A stretch of DNA of 64,000 bases, taken from the NCBI RefSeq assembly GCF_018449695.1, contig NZ_JAAVUY010000002.1:310001-374000 (forward strand), in the 5' to 3' direction. Under the pieces are notes generated by a model. The model did not search any database. It was not told the DNA's origin and was given only the letters and a program-made list of their open reading frames with translations. Origin of the DNA: Bradyrhizobium sp. dw_411. Lineage in GTDB: Bacteria > Pseudomonadota > Alphaproteobacteria > Rhizobiales > Xanthobacteraceae. Both the position numbers and the translations under genes were made by a program. This document shows, in pieces, positions 51,229 through 60,369 of this stretch (positions within the stretch are counted from its first letter, which is position 1; each line of letters begins with the position of its first letter).

Positions 51229-52053
51229 ATGAACAACACAGCGGATGCCCGCATTGAATCGACAGCCTCGCCACAACGGCTGGCGGTGGACGTTCGCGAT
51301 GTTTCGCTGACGTTTGAGACCGCCGACGGCAAGGTCGACGCGTTGTCGAATGTCAGTCTGCAGATTGCAGACGGCGAATTCGTTTCCTTCATCGGTCCTT
51401 CCGGCTGCGGCAAAACCACAATGCTGCGGGTGATCGCCGATCTGCAGCAGCCGACGTCCGGAACGCTTCTCGTCAACGGCATGAGCGCGGAGCAGGCGCG
51501 CCTTGAACGCCGATACGGTTATGTGTTTCAGGCGCCGGCGCTGTTCCCGTGGCGCACGATCGAGAAGAACCTGAAGCTCCCGCTGGAGATCATGGGTTTT
51601 TCCGATAGCGAGCAAAAGCTGCGCGCGGCGCGCTATCTAGCGCTGGTCAATCTCACCGGCTTCGAGCGCAAGTTTCCCTGGCAATTGTCCGGCGGCATGC
51701 AGCAGCGCGTATCGATCGCCCGCGCGTTGTCGTTCGATCCCGCGCTGTTATTGATGGATGAGCCGTTCGGCGCGCTCGACGAAATCGTCCGCGATCACCT
51801 CAATGAGCAACTGCTGCAATTGTGGGACAAGACCGGAAAGACGGTGTTGTTCGTCACCCACTCGATTCCCGAAGCGGTGTTCCTGTCGACCAAGATCGTG
51901 GTGATGTCGCCGCGGCCCGGCCGGATCATCGACATCATCGATTGCAATTTCCCGCGTGACCGCACCCTGGAAATTCGCGAGACACCAGAATTCCTCAAGA
52001 TCGCGCAGCGCGTGCGCGTCGGCCTCCGGGCAGGGCATTCCTATGACGAATAG
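51229..52053 (+). CDS. NitT/TauT-type ABC ATPase, second importer
   Basis: A 274-residue ATPase. Walker A GPSGCGKTT, Q-loop VFQAPALFPWRTI, signature LSGGMQQR and Walker B LLLMDEPFGALDE are present, with VTHSIPEAVFLS as the switch. ATG 51229 follows GGTAGG; ATG 51127 or earlier is in frame but would add an atypical N-terminus. Its end overlaps the first permease by 11 bp. Confidence 0.9.
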   Translation: MNNTADARIESTASPQRLAVDVRDVSLTFETADGKVDALSNVSLQIADGEFVSFIGPSGCGKTTMLRVIADLQQPTSGTLLVNGMSAEQARLERRYGYVFQAPALFPWRTIEKNLKLPLEIMGFSDSEQKLRAARYLALVNLTGFERKFPWQLSGGMQQRVSIARALSFDPALLLMDEPFGALDEIVRDHLNEQLLQLWDKTGKTVLFVTHSIPEAVFLSTKIVVMSPRPGRIIDIIDCNFPRDRTLEIRETPEFLKIAQRVRVGLRAGHSYDE

Positions 52054-52969
52054 CGCGCTCGCTCTGTCCGCATCAGGTGGCGGCACGCTGCGGCAGCATC
52101 CGCTGTTCGTGCGTTACGCGCCGATCGCGACAATCGTCCTGGCGCTGATCGTGATCTGGTACATCGCCGCAGTGCTCATGAACCTTTCGCTGGTGCGCGA
52201 TGGGTTCGAGCGTGAGGAGACGCCTTACACGGTCTCCGAGCTGATCGAGGGGACCATGAGCGCGGAGCGGCCGCTGCTGCCAGCGCCACATCAGGTGATC
52301 AGCGCCTTTGTCGATTCGGTTTTCGGCTATGCGCCGACCGCGCCGCGTAGTCTAGTCTATCATTCCGCGGTGACGCTTTCGGCGACGCTGCTTGGTTTCC
52401 TGCTCGGTGCGCTGCTCGGGATTGGTCTGGCGCTGATGATCGTGCATAGCCGCGTGCTGGAGAAGAGCCTGCTGCCCTGGATCATCTGTTCGCAGATGGT
52501 GCCGATCCTGGCGCTGGCGCCGATCTTCGTCGTGGTGCTCGGCGCGATCGGCTTGCAGGGTCTGCTGCCGAAGTCGATCATCTCGGCCTATCTGTGCTTT
52601 TTCCCGATCACGATCGGAATGGTGAAGGGATTCACCGCGCCGGATCCGATGCAACTCGACCTGATGCGGACATGGTCGGCGACGCCGCGGCAGGTGCTGT
52701 CGAAGCTGCGCTGGCCGTCGGCCGTTCCTTTTCTCTTTGCCAGCCTGAAGGTCGCGATTACGATCTCGCTCATTGGTGCTATCGTGGCTGAATTGCCGAC
52801 CGGCGCCGAGGCCGGAATTGGCGCGCGGCTGCTGGCAGGTTCCTACTATGGCCAGACCATCCAGATTTGGGCTGCGTTGCTCGCGGCGGCAGTCCTGGCC
52901 TCAGGCTTGATTGGATTGGTGGATCTGACCGAGCGCGGTGTCGCGCGACAAATGGGGACGCGGTCTTGA
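52043..52969 (+). CDS. ABC permease with periplasmic insertion, second importer
   Basis: A 308-residue permease of the BPD_transp_1 type. After the first helix (about 29-48) there is a loop of about 65 mostly polar residues (SLVRDGFEREETPYTVSELIEG and on) before helix 2, longer than in SsuC-type permeases. The coupling loop is in RTWSATPRQVLSKLRWPSA. It is paired with a second, different permease, so the pore is a heterodimer, unlike the importer at 42370. Confidence 0.9.
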   Translation: MTNSALALSASGGGTLRQHPLFVRYAPIATIVLALIVIWYIAAVLMNLSLVRDGFEREETPYTVSELIEGTMSAERPLLPAPHQVISAFVDSVFGYAPTAPRSLVYHSAVTLSATLLGFLLGALLGIGLALMIVHSRVLEKSLLPWIICSQMVPILALAPIFVVVLGAIGLQGLLPKSIISAYLCFFPITIGMVKGFTAPDPMQLDLMRTWSATPRQVLSKLRWPSAVPFLFASLKVAITISLIGAIVAELPTGAEAGIGARLLAGSYYGQTIQIWAALLAAAVLASGLIGLVDLTERGVARQMGTRS

Positions 52970-54090
52970 ACCCAGGCAGGCGCAGATTGGGCTTTATCCT
53001 CGCGGCAGCCGCCATGCTGCTGGCGCTGGTTCTGCCACTGTCCGGCGAAATTGTTCCCGGCCTGCAGGCGCGGCCATCCCTGCTGGTGCTCACGCTGGCG
53101 GCGGCGCTGTTGTTCGCTGTCGCTGGCTGGGCCGGCGGGATGTGGGCGACCAGCCTGGGTGCCGCTGGTGTATTGTGCGCGGCTGCGACGACGCTGGCCT
53201 TGTTGCGCGATACCAACATCAACGGCTCCGCTTCGGTTGGCTTCTGGACGATCGTGCTGGCGGCCTGGCTCGGCGCGATACTTTGCGTGGTGGCGCTGGC
53301 GTCGATGCGGCCGCGCCATGACACTTCGCGCCGTACGCTCAATCTCGCGATTCCGCTGCTGTTCGGTGCTGTCGTGTTCTATCTCTGGGAAGTGCTGGTC
53401 CGCGGCTTCGGCGTACCCTCGGTGATCCTGCCGGCCCCCAGCGCCGCGGCGGTACGGTTTGCGTCGTCATTGCCGACGCTCGGCGAAGATTTCGTCCAGA
53501 CCTTTATTCGCGGCGTGTTGATCGGCTACGCGATCGGCTGCGGGGCGGGTCTTTTGGTGGCGATCGTCGCGCAGCGTTATGCTTTTCTGGGGCGCGGCCT
53601 GCTGCCGCTCGGCAATTTCTTTTCGGCGCTGCCGCTGGTCGGCGTGGCCCCGATCATGGTGATGTGGTTCGGCTTCGACTGGCCATCGAAGGCCGCGGTC
53701 GTGGCGCTGGTGACGTTCTTTCCCATGCTGGTGAACACGCTGGCGGGATTATCCGCGGCCGGACATATGGAGCGCGACCTGATGCGATCCTATGGCGCGG
53801 ACCATCGGCAGACGCTGACCAAGCTCTATCTGCCAGCGGCGCTGCCGTTCATTTTTAATGCCTTGAAGATCAACGCCACGCTGGCGCTGATCGGTGCGAT
53901 CGTCGCCGAGTTCTTCGGTACGCCGACGCAAGGCATCGGATTTCGCATCTCCACGGAGGCGGGGCGAATGGCGATCGATATGGTGTGGGCGGAAATCGCT
54001 CTCGCTGCGATCGCTGGAATGGCGTTCTACGGACTTGTCGCGCTTGCCGAGCGCGCGACCACTTTTTGGCATCCATCCTATCGAACCTGA
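52966..54090 (+). CDS. ABC permease with extra N-terminal membrane region, TTG start
   Basis: A 374-residue permease. About 120 residues of four extra hydrophobic segments (LGFILAAAAMLLALVLPL and on) precede the usual permease, which begins near IPLLFGAVVFYLWEVLV; the coupling loop is LMRSYGADHRQTLTKLYLPA (as RSYGADHRQTLTK). No ATG fits. A TTG at 52966 overlaps the previous stop as TTGA, the same arrangement as livG at 5164. The two permeases resemble predicted pyrimidine, riboflavin or thiamine-precursor transporters with paired permeases. Confidence 0.87.
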   Translation: MNPGRRRLGFILAAAAMLLALVLPLSGEIVPGLQARPSLLVLTLAAALLFAVAGWAGGMWATSLGAAGVLCAAATTLALLRDTNINGSASVGFWTIVLAAWLGAILCVVALASMRPRHDTSRRTLNLAIPLLFGAVVFYLWEVLVRGFGVPSVILPAPSAAAVRFASSLPTLGEDFVQTFIRGVLIGYAIGCGAGLLVAIVAQRYAFLGRGLLPLGNFFSALPLVGVAPIMVMWFGFDWPSKAAVVALVTFFPMLVNTLAGLSAAGHMERDLMRSYGADHRQTLTKLYLPAALPFIFNALKINATLALIGAIVAEFFGTPTQGIGFRISTEAGRMAIDMVWAEIALAAIAGMAFYGLVALAERATTFWHPSYRT

Positions 54091-54122
54091 CTCGGCGGGT
54101 TCTTACAGCTTCGGAGTATCGC

Positions 54123-55109
54123 ATGAAGAACATAGTGGCAATCGCAGCAGGCGTGACGATGGGTTTGTCGTTGGCGACTGCGCAGGCGGCGGACACCGTC
54201 ACCATCCAGCTGAAATGGGTCGCGCAGGCCCAGTTCGCCGGATATTTCGTGGCCAAGGAAAAGGGCTTCTACAAGGACGCCGGGCTCGACGTCACGATCA
54301 AGCCGGGCGGTCCGGACGTCGCACCTCCGCAGGTGATCGCCGGTGGCGGCGCCGACGTGGTGGTCGACTGGATGCCGTCGGCGCTGGCGTCACGTGAAAA
54401 GGGCGTGCCGCTGGTCAACATCTCCCAGACCTTCAAGAAGTCCGGCCTGATGCTGACCTGCCGCGCCGATACCGGCATCAAGAAGCCGACCGATTTCAAG
54501 GGCAAGACCATCGGGGTCTGGTATGGCGGCAACGAGTATCCGTTCCTGTCCTGGATGTCGAAGCTGAACTTCAAGACCGACGGTTCGCCGGCTGGCGTCA
54601 AGGTCATCAAGCAGGGTTTCAACGTCGATCCGATTCTGCAGAAGCAGGCCGATTGCGTTTCGACGATGTCTTACAACGAGTATTGGCAGGTGATCGACGG
54701 CGGTTACAAGCCGAGCCAGCTCGTCGTCTTCAAATATGAGGACGAAGGCGTGGCGACGCTGGAAGACGGTCTCTATGTGCTGGAAAAGAACCTGAAGGAC
54801 CCGGCGTTCGTGGCCAAGATGGCGAAGTTCGTCAAGGCTTCGATGAAGGGCTGGGACTACGCCAAGAGCCATGTGGATGAAACCGTGAAGATCATCCTGG
54901 CGGGCGACTCGACCGGTGCGAAAACCGCCAAAGACCAGACGCGGATGATGACCGAGATCGGCAAGCTGCTCGGTGCCGCCGATGGCAAGCTCGATGTCAA
55001 GGATTACGACCGCACGGTTGCCGAGTTGATGGCCGGCGGATCGGATCCCGTCATTACCAAGAAGCCGGAAGGCGCTTACTCGTTCGCCGTCTATGACGCG
55101 ATGAAATAA
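54123..55109 (+). CDS. periplasmic THI5/NMT1-like substrate-binding protein
   Basis: A 328-residue receptor with a signal peptide ending AQAA (about residue 22). The mature start VTIQLKWVAQAQFAGYFVAKEKGFYKDAGLDV (as KWVAQAQFAGYFVAKEKGF) and KPGGPDVAPPQVIAGGGADV (as GGPDVAPPQVI) are hallmarks of the NMT1/THI5 family, whose ligands include pyrimidine precursors and riboflavin. GGAG precedes ATG 54123. Last gene of the importer operon, followed by a strong hairpin. Divergent linkage to the second molybdenum hydroxylase suggests it imports that enzyme's substrate, plausibly a pyrimidine. Confidence 0.9.
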   Translation: MKNIVAIAAGVTMGLSLATAQAADTVTIQLKWVAQAQFAGYFVAKEKGFYKDAGLDVTIKPGGPDVAPPQVIAGGGADVVVDWMPSALASREKGVPLVNISQTFKKSGLMLTCRADTGIKKPTDFKGKTIGVWYGGNEYPFLSWMSKLNFKTDGSPAGVKVIKQGFNVDPILQKQADCVSTMSYNEYWQVIDGGYKPSQLVVFKYEDEGVATLEDGLYVLEKNLKDPAFVAKMAKFVKASMKGWDYAKSHVDETVKIILAGDSTGAKTAKDQTRMMTEIGKLLGAADGKLDVKDYDRTVAELMAGGSDPVITKKPEGAYSFAVYDAMK

Positions 55110-55136
55110 TCCGGATTACAAAAACGGATGCCAGGC

Positions 55137-55163
55137 GGGCGGCCGGCCAGTTCGGCCGCCCGT
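55137..55163 (+). terminator. strong GC hairpin after the THI5-like importer operon
   Basis: CGGGCGGCCG (55137-55146) and CGGCCGCCCG (55154-55163) form a perfect 10-bp stem with a 7-base loop, 28 bases after the stop. No T tract follows directly. Confidence 0.6.
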
Positions 55164-55252
55164 GCCTTGAACAAGAAACGACGATTGCGCAAACTTCATA
55201 GTCGACATTATCGACCGGGAGCGAACTGCCATTGCCGGCGGTTGGATTGAGT

Positions 55253-55465
55253 ATGCATCCCGACAATAAAAGCAGAACCTATTTCGTCGTCGTCAGCCGT
55301 CGCGGCGACGGCGCTAATCCTTTTGGCTGGGAGATCCAGCGCCGAAAAGAGGCGATGGGCGTCAAGATTTCCGGCGATGGCTATCGCTCGCATCGGGCAG
55401 CGCAGGAAGCCGGCAGCAGCGCGCTCAACAGGTTTTTGAACGAACTATCCAAAGAGGCGGATTAG
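55253..55465 (+). CDS. small conserved hypothetical protein
   Basis: A 70-residue soluble protein starting MHPDNKSRTYF. The run YFVVVSRRGDG, WEIQRRKEAMGV and AAQEAGSSALNRFLNEL suggests a short beta hairpin followed by a helix, as in small alphaproteobacterial hypotheticals annotated in Bradyrhizobium. No motif is recognised. The ribosome binding site is weak (GGATTGAGT). A segment slightly like the start of the dispersed repeat at 29147 follows the stop. Confidence 0.6.
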   Translation: MHPDNKSRTYFVVVSRRGDGANPFGWEIQRRKEAMGVKISGDGYRSHRAAQEAGSSALNRFLNELSKEAD

Positions 55466-55537
55466 AGCGTTTTTGAGCCAACGGGTCGTGCGAACGCGCA
55501 GGATCGCCGGCCATTAAATTCCGAACACCGAGCAATC

Positions 55538-57082
55538 CTATTGTGGCGGCAGCGGCAGAACAGCCGGCTGCAGCGACGACAATTGTCCGTTCGGATTCCA
55601 TCCGCCGCCCAGCGCCTGGAACAGGCTGCTGGCCGCGAGCAGCTTGGTCAACCGCACCTGCGCCAGATTGTTCTCGTTGGTGAGCAGCGTTTGCTGGGTC
55701 TGCAGCACCGTGATGAGATTGACCGTGCCGGCGCGTAATTGCGTTTCGGATACCTCGAATGCCTTGCGGGAATCGGCCACGGCCTGGGCTTGCAGGCGCT
55801 CCTGCAAGGTGGATTGCGATAGCGCGACGAGGGCCTTCTCGACGTCGGCGAACGCCGACAGCACCGCCTTGCGATAGGCCTGCAGGTTCTGCAGTTGCAC
55901 GCCTTTCGCCTGTTTCAACTGGCTCTCCAGAAGAAAGCCATCGAAGATCGGCTGCGTCAGGCCCGCGGCCAGCGTGTAGAACCAGGCGCCCGGTCCGAAC
56001 AGCGAGGCGAGGGCCGCGCTCTGGACGCCTGCGGTCGCCGTCAACTGGATCTGCGGGAAGAATGCGGCGCGCGCCGCTTCAACGCTGAAATTGGAAGACG
56101 CCAACTGGGCCTCGGCCTCACGGATATCCGGCCGCTGGTTAAGCAGTTCCGAAGGCAAGCCCGCCGTGACACGCGGAATCACGATTTGCGTCATCGTGCC
56201 GCCGGTCACTGTGAAATTCGCCGGCGCGCGTGCGACCAGAAGCGCCAGGGCGGCGATATTCTGGCGCAGCGTGATTTCAAGCGGCGGAATGGCCGCGCGT
56301 TCGGTCGATACCAGCGCTTCCTGTTGCGACAGGTCGAGTTGCGAAGCCGTGCCGCCGTTAAACTGCTGCTTGATCAAAGTGAGAATGCGTTCGGCCGCGG
56401 CGAGATTGCGGCGTGCGACGCGCAGCTGGTCCTGTGCGGCGAGGACCTGGAAATAGGTATTCGCGACGGTCACGATCGCCGTCAAGGTCACGACTTCACG
56501 GTTGTACCGGGCGGCGGTCGCGGTCTCCTGGGCGGCGAAAAGCGTCGCGCGGTTCTTGCCCCAGAAATCGATCATATAGCTCGCAGTCAGGCCCATGCTG
56601 TATTGCGAGAACGTCGACGCGCCGCCGATGCCGACGCCATTGGTGTTGACGCCGGCCGTGGAGACATGCTCGCGCTCCGCCGTTGCCGTGCCGGTGACCG
56701 TGGGCAGCAACGGCGCGCCTGCCACGCCCACTTGCGCGTCGGCCTGTTCGATCTGGGCAATGGCCACGGCGATGTCGAGATTGTAGATCTGCGCCGCATC
56801 CATCAGCGACGTCAGTTCGCTGGAGCGAAAGCCCCGCCACCAATCCAGCGCCGGAAGGGCGGCGTCAGGTGCCTTATGGCCCCCTTCGCGATACGTCACG
56901 GGCACTTCGAGATTGAGATCGGGTTTTTCGGTCCCAAGGATACAGCCCGACAGCGCAGGGCTCAGCAGCAGGACAGAGAGCGCGGATGCCGCACGCATCT
57001 TGCTGCCAAACTTACGCAAGGTTCGTTGGAGAGCCTGGCCGATCATCGGTTTTACTATTGGCATGTTACTATCGAAACTCAT
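55538..57082 (-). CDS. outer-membrane efflux lipoprotein (NodT/TolC family)
   Basis: A 514-residue outer-membrane channel component. The lipobox LSPALSGC ends at C47; the ATG at 56998 (MRAASALSVLL) would put this Cys at position 19, a more normal lipoprotein signal, but ATG 57082 overlaps the preceding RND gene stop (ATGA). Two OEP repeats with long coiled-coil helices follow (DLSQQEALVSTERAA, ETQLRAGTVNLITVLQTQQ). Completes the tripartite pump with the RND and fusion proteins. Confidence 0.9.
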   Translation of the reverse strand: MSFDSNMPIVKPMIGQALQRTLRKFGSKMRAASALSVLLLSPALSGCILGTEKPDLNLEVPVTYREGGHKAPDAALPALDWWRGFRSSELTSLMDAAQIYNLDIAVAIAQIEQADAQVGVAGAPLLPTVTGTATAEREHVSTAGVNTNGVGIGGASTFSQYSMGLTASYMIDFWGKNRATLFAAQETATAARYNREVVTLTAIVTVANTYFQVLAAQDQLRVARRNLAAAERILTLIKQQFNGGTASQLDLSQQEALVSTERAAIPPLEITLRQNIAALALLVARAPANFTVTGGTMTQIVIPRVTAGLPSELLNQRPDIREAEAQLASSNFSVEAARAAFFPQIQLTATAGVQSAALASLFGPGAWFYTLAAGLTQPIFDGFLLESQLKQAKGVQLQNLQAYRKAVLSAFADVEKALVALSQSTLQERLQAQAVADSRKAFEVSETQLRAGTVNLITVLQTQQTLLTNENNLAQVRLTKLLAASSLFQALGGGWNPNGQLSSLQPAVLPLPPQ

Positions 57083-60000
57083 TCGCCCGGTTGCAGCTTG
57101 GTATCGGGCGCGAGCGGTGCAGCACCGCCATCCCTCAGACGTTGGCCCCAGGACCGGAGCCTGTCCATATACAGGTAGATCACCGGCGTTGAATAGAGCG
57201 TCAGCACCTGACTGAGGATAAGGCCCCCAACAATCGCAATGCCCAGCGGCTGGCGAAGCTCGCCGCCGTCGCCGATGCCGATCGCAAGGGGCAGGGCGCC
57301 GAGCAGGGCCGCCATGGTCGTCATCATGATCGGCCGGAACCGGAGCAGGCAGGCTTCGTAGATCGCATCCAGCGGACTGAGCCCGCGCCTTCGCTCGGCG
57401 TCGAGTGCGAAATCGATCATCATGATGGCGTTCTTCTTGACGATGCCGATCAGCAGAATAACGCCGATCAGCGCCATGATGCTGAATTCGGTCTTGAACG
57501 CCATCAGGGCCAGAAGCGCGCCGACGCCGGCGGACGGCAATGTGGACAGGATCGTCAGGGGGTGAACGTAGCTTTCATACAACACGCCAAGCACGATGTA
57601 GATCGTGACCAAGGCGGCGAGGATCAGGAAAGGTTGATTGTTGAGCGAGTCCTGGAACGCCTTTGCCGTGCCCTGGAACGTGCCGCGAATGGTGGCGGGC
57701 ACGCCGATTCGGTTCATCGCGCCTTCGATCGATGAGACCGCGGTGCTGAGCGACACATTGGGCGGCAGGTTGAACGAAATGGTGGTCGCGACCAGCAGGC
57801 CCTGGTGATTGACGGCGAGCGGGGTCGCGCCTTGCGTAAAGCGCGCCACCGCGGACAGCGGAATCATCGTCTCCGCGCTGGTGCTGACTGCCGAGCCGGT
57901 GGAGGATACGCCCTTGCCGGTGGCGCCGATGGAGTTGTTGGCGAGATTTCGAGCGGCCTGCGCGTTGGCGGAATTGGCTGAAGTCGATTTCCCGGCAACG
58001 ATGGTTCCCGCGACCGCGTTGGTCGCCTGCGATCCGCCGACCGAGCCGCCGGAGGTGCTGACGTAGACGTCTTTGAGCGTTTCGGGATTTTGCCAGTATT
58101 GCGGCGCTACTTCCATGATCACATGATATTGGTTACGCGCGACATAGATGGTCGACACCTGGCGCTGGCCGAACGCATCGTAGAGCGTGTTGTCGATCTG
58201 GCTGACGGTGATCCCCAATTGCGCGGCGGCGTCGCGGTCGATCACGAGGTCGGACTCGAGCCCCTTGTTTTGCTGGTCGCTGTTGACGTCGGTGAGGATC
58301 GGATCGGCCTGCAGCGCCGCGGCGATCTTCGGCGCCCATTCATTGAGTTCATCCAGTGTGGTGCCCTGCAGGGTGAACTGGTATTGCGCATTGCTGGCGC
58401 GGCCACCGACGCGGATATCCTGCACCGCCTGCAGGAACAGGGTCGCTCCCGGAATAACCGCCATCTGGCGCCGCAGCCGCGCGATGACGCCATCCGCGGA
58501 AATCGAGCGTTCACTGAGCGGCTTCAGCGAAACGAACATGAAGCCGGAATTGGTCTGCCCTCCGCCGGTGAACCCGACGACCGCATCCACCGCGGGATCG
58601 TTCTTGATGATGGTGACGAATTGCGTCAGCTTCTGCTGCATCAATTGAAATGAAATGCTCTGGTCCGCCTGGATCGAGCCGGTCAGCCGCCCCGTATCCT
58701 GCTGCGGAAAAAAGCCCTTCGGAACCACGCCATACAGATAGAAATTGAGGCCCAGCACCGTGGCGAAAATCAACATCATCGAGGCCGGATGGAGCAGCGC
58801 AACGCTCAGGCTTCGCCGATAGGCGTTCAGCATGGCATCGAAGAAGCGCTCGCTGGTCCGATAGAGCCAGCCATGTCCCCCGCCGTGGTCATTGCGCAGC
58901 AGCACGGCGCACATCATCGGGGTTGTCGCCAGTGAAATCACCAGCGAGATCATGATCGATATCGAGATCACCATCGCGAATTCGCGGAACAGGCGGCCGA
59001 CAATACCGCCCATCAGCAGGATCGGAATGAAGACCGCGATCAGGGAGATGCTCATCGACAGCACGGTAAATCCGACCTCGGCGGCTCCCTTGAGCGCCGC
59101 TTCCATCGGGCTCAGCCCGTTCTCGACGTAGCGGGTGATGTTCTCAAGCACGACGATGGCGTCGTCGACCACAAATCCGGTCGCGACCGTAAGCGCCATC
59201 AGCGAGAGATTGTCGAGGCTGTAGCCCATCAGATACATGGCGGCGAAGGTCGCAATCAGCGACACCGATACCGCGACGACCGGTATCAGCGTGGCGCGCA
59301 GGTTCCGCAGGAAGGCAAAAACCACCACGATCACCAGCAGCACGGCGAGGATCAGCGTGCGCTCGACGTCGCGCAGCGATGTGCGAATGGTGGTCGAACG
59401 GTCGACCGCCAGCCCGATGTCAATGGCCGGTGAAATCGAGGCCCGAAGCTGGGGCAGCAGTCCCTTCACCAGATCGACGGTGGAGATGATGTTCGCGCCC
59501 GGCTGCCGGTAGAGGATGATCAGGACGGCTGGTTTGCCGTTGGCGAGACCGGCGTTTCGGAGGTTTTCAACGGCGTCGGTGACGTCGCCGACATCGGAGA
59601 GATGAACCGCCGCGCCGTTCCGGTAGGCGACGATCAGGGATCGGTAGTCGGCGGCCTTGTTGGCCTGGTCGTTGGCGTAGATCTGGTAACGCTGGTCGCC
59701 GACGTCGATGCCCCCTTTGGGGCTGTGCGCGTTGGCGCCGGCCAGCGCGGCGCGCACGTCCTCCAGGCCGATGCCGTATTTGTAGAGCGCCTGCGGAATG
59801 AGTTCGGCCCGGACCGCAGGCAGCGAACTGCCGCCGACCACGACTTCACCGATGCCCTCGACCTGCGACAGCTTCTGCGCCAGCACGGTCGAGGCCGCGT
59901 CATAGAGATCGCCACGGGTCATGGTGTCGGACGTCAGGGTCAGGATCAGGATCGGTGCGTCGGCGGGATTGACCTTGCGGTAGGTCGGGTTGGACCGCAG

Positions 60001-60366
60001 GCTGGTCGGAAGGTCGGCGCGGGCCGCGTTGATCGCGGCCTGCACGTCGCGCGCCGCGCCATTGATGTCACGGTTGAGCCCGAACTGCAGGGTGATGCGG
60101 ACGCCGCCGACCGTGCTCGACGAGGTCATCTCGGTGACATCGGCGATCTGCCCGAGATGCCGCTCCAGCGGGCTCGCGACGGTGGTCGCGACATCCTGCG
60201 GACTGGCGCCCGGCAGGGTCGCCTGCACCGAAATGGTCGGAAAATCGACCTGCGGCAACGGCGAGACCGGCAGCTTGAAAAACGCCACAACTCCCGCCGC
60301 CGCAAGACCGAAGGTGAGCAACGTCGTTGCGATCGGCCGCCGAATGAAGGGGGTTGACGGTCCCAT
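57079..60366 (-). CDS. mdtC: RND efflux transporter, MdtC-like, with low-complexity insertion
   Basis: A 1095-residue inner-membrane proton antiporter of the MdtB/MdtC group. Proton-relay acids are in [17 protein letters not shown] and the partner lysine in [16 protein letters not shown]. It is 50-70 residues longer than usual because of a Gly/Ser/Ala/Asn-rich stretch at about 775-833 in the second periplasmic domain (GGSVGGSQATNAVAG, ANAQAARNLANNS). The start is ATG 60366; 3 bp separate it from the MdtB-like stop. It should form a heterotrimer with that protein. Confidence 0.92.
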   Translation of the reverse strand: MGPSTPFIRRPIATTLLTFGLAAAGVVAFFKLPVSPLPQVDFPTISVQATLPGASPQDVATTVASPLERHLGQIADVTEMTSSSTVGGVRITLQFGLNRDINGAARDVQAAINAARADLPTSLRSNPTYRKVNPADAPILILTLTSDTMTRGDLYDAASTVLAQKLSQVEGIGEVVVGGSSLPAVRAELIPQALYKYGIGLEDVRAALAGANAHSPKGGIDVGDQRYQIYANDQANKAADYRSLIVAYRNGAAVHLSDVGDVTDAVENLRNAGLANGKPAVLIILYRQPGANIISTVDLVKGLLPQLRASISPAIDIGLAVDRSTTIRTSLRDVERTLILAVLLVIVVVFAFLRNLRATLIPVVAVSVSLIATFAAMYLMGYSLDNLSLMALTVATGFVVDDAIVVLENITRYVENGLSPMEAALKGAAEVGFTVLSMSISLIAVFIPILLMGGIVGRLFREFAMVISISIMISLVISLATTPMMCAVLLRNDHGGGHGWLYRTSERFFDAMLNAYRRSLSVALLHPASMMLIFATVLGLNFYLYGVVPKGFFPQQDTGRLTGSIQADQSISFQLMQQKLTQFVTIIKNDPAVDAVVGFTGGGQTNSGFMFVSLKPLSERSISADGVIARLRRQMAVIPGATLFLQAVQDIRVGGRASNAQYQFTLQGTTLDELNEWAPKIAAALQADPILTDVNSDQQNKGLESDLVIDRDAAAQLGITVSQIDNTLYDAFGQRQVSTIYVARNQYHVIMEVAPQYWQNPETLKDVYVSTSGGSVGGSQATNAVAGTIVAGKSTSANSANAQAARNLANNSIGATGKGVSSTGSAVSTSAETMIPLSAVARFTQGATPLAVNHQGLLVATTISFNLPPNVSLSTAVSSIEGAMNRIGVPATIRGTFQGTAKAFQDSLNNQPFLILAALVTIYIVLGVLYESYVHPLTILSTLPSAGVGALLALMAFKTEFSIMALIGVILLIGIVKKNAIMMIDFALDAERRRGLSPLDAIYEACLLRFRPIMMTTMAALLGALPLAIGIGDGGELRQPLGIAIVGGLILSQVLTLYSTPVIYLYMDRLRSWGQRLRDGGAAPLAPDTKLQPGE

Positions 60367-60369
60367 GGC

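Noticed and set aside
55464..55500. Second copy of the dispersed repeat found at 29147
   Set aside because: Only the opening AGAGCGTTTT is shared; the hairpin part is absent, so similarity is too short to claim.
55895..57178. 427-codon plus-strand frame opposite the NodT-type gene
   Set aside because: Arg/Gly/His-rich shadow with no motif; the minus-strand gene is certain.
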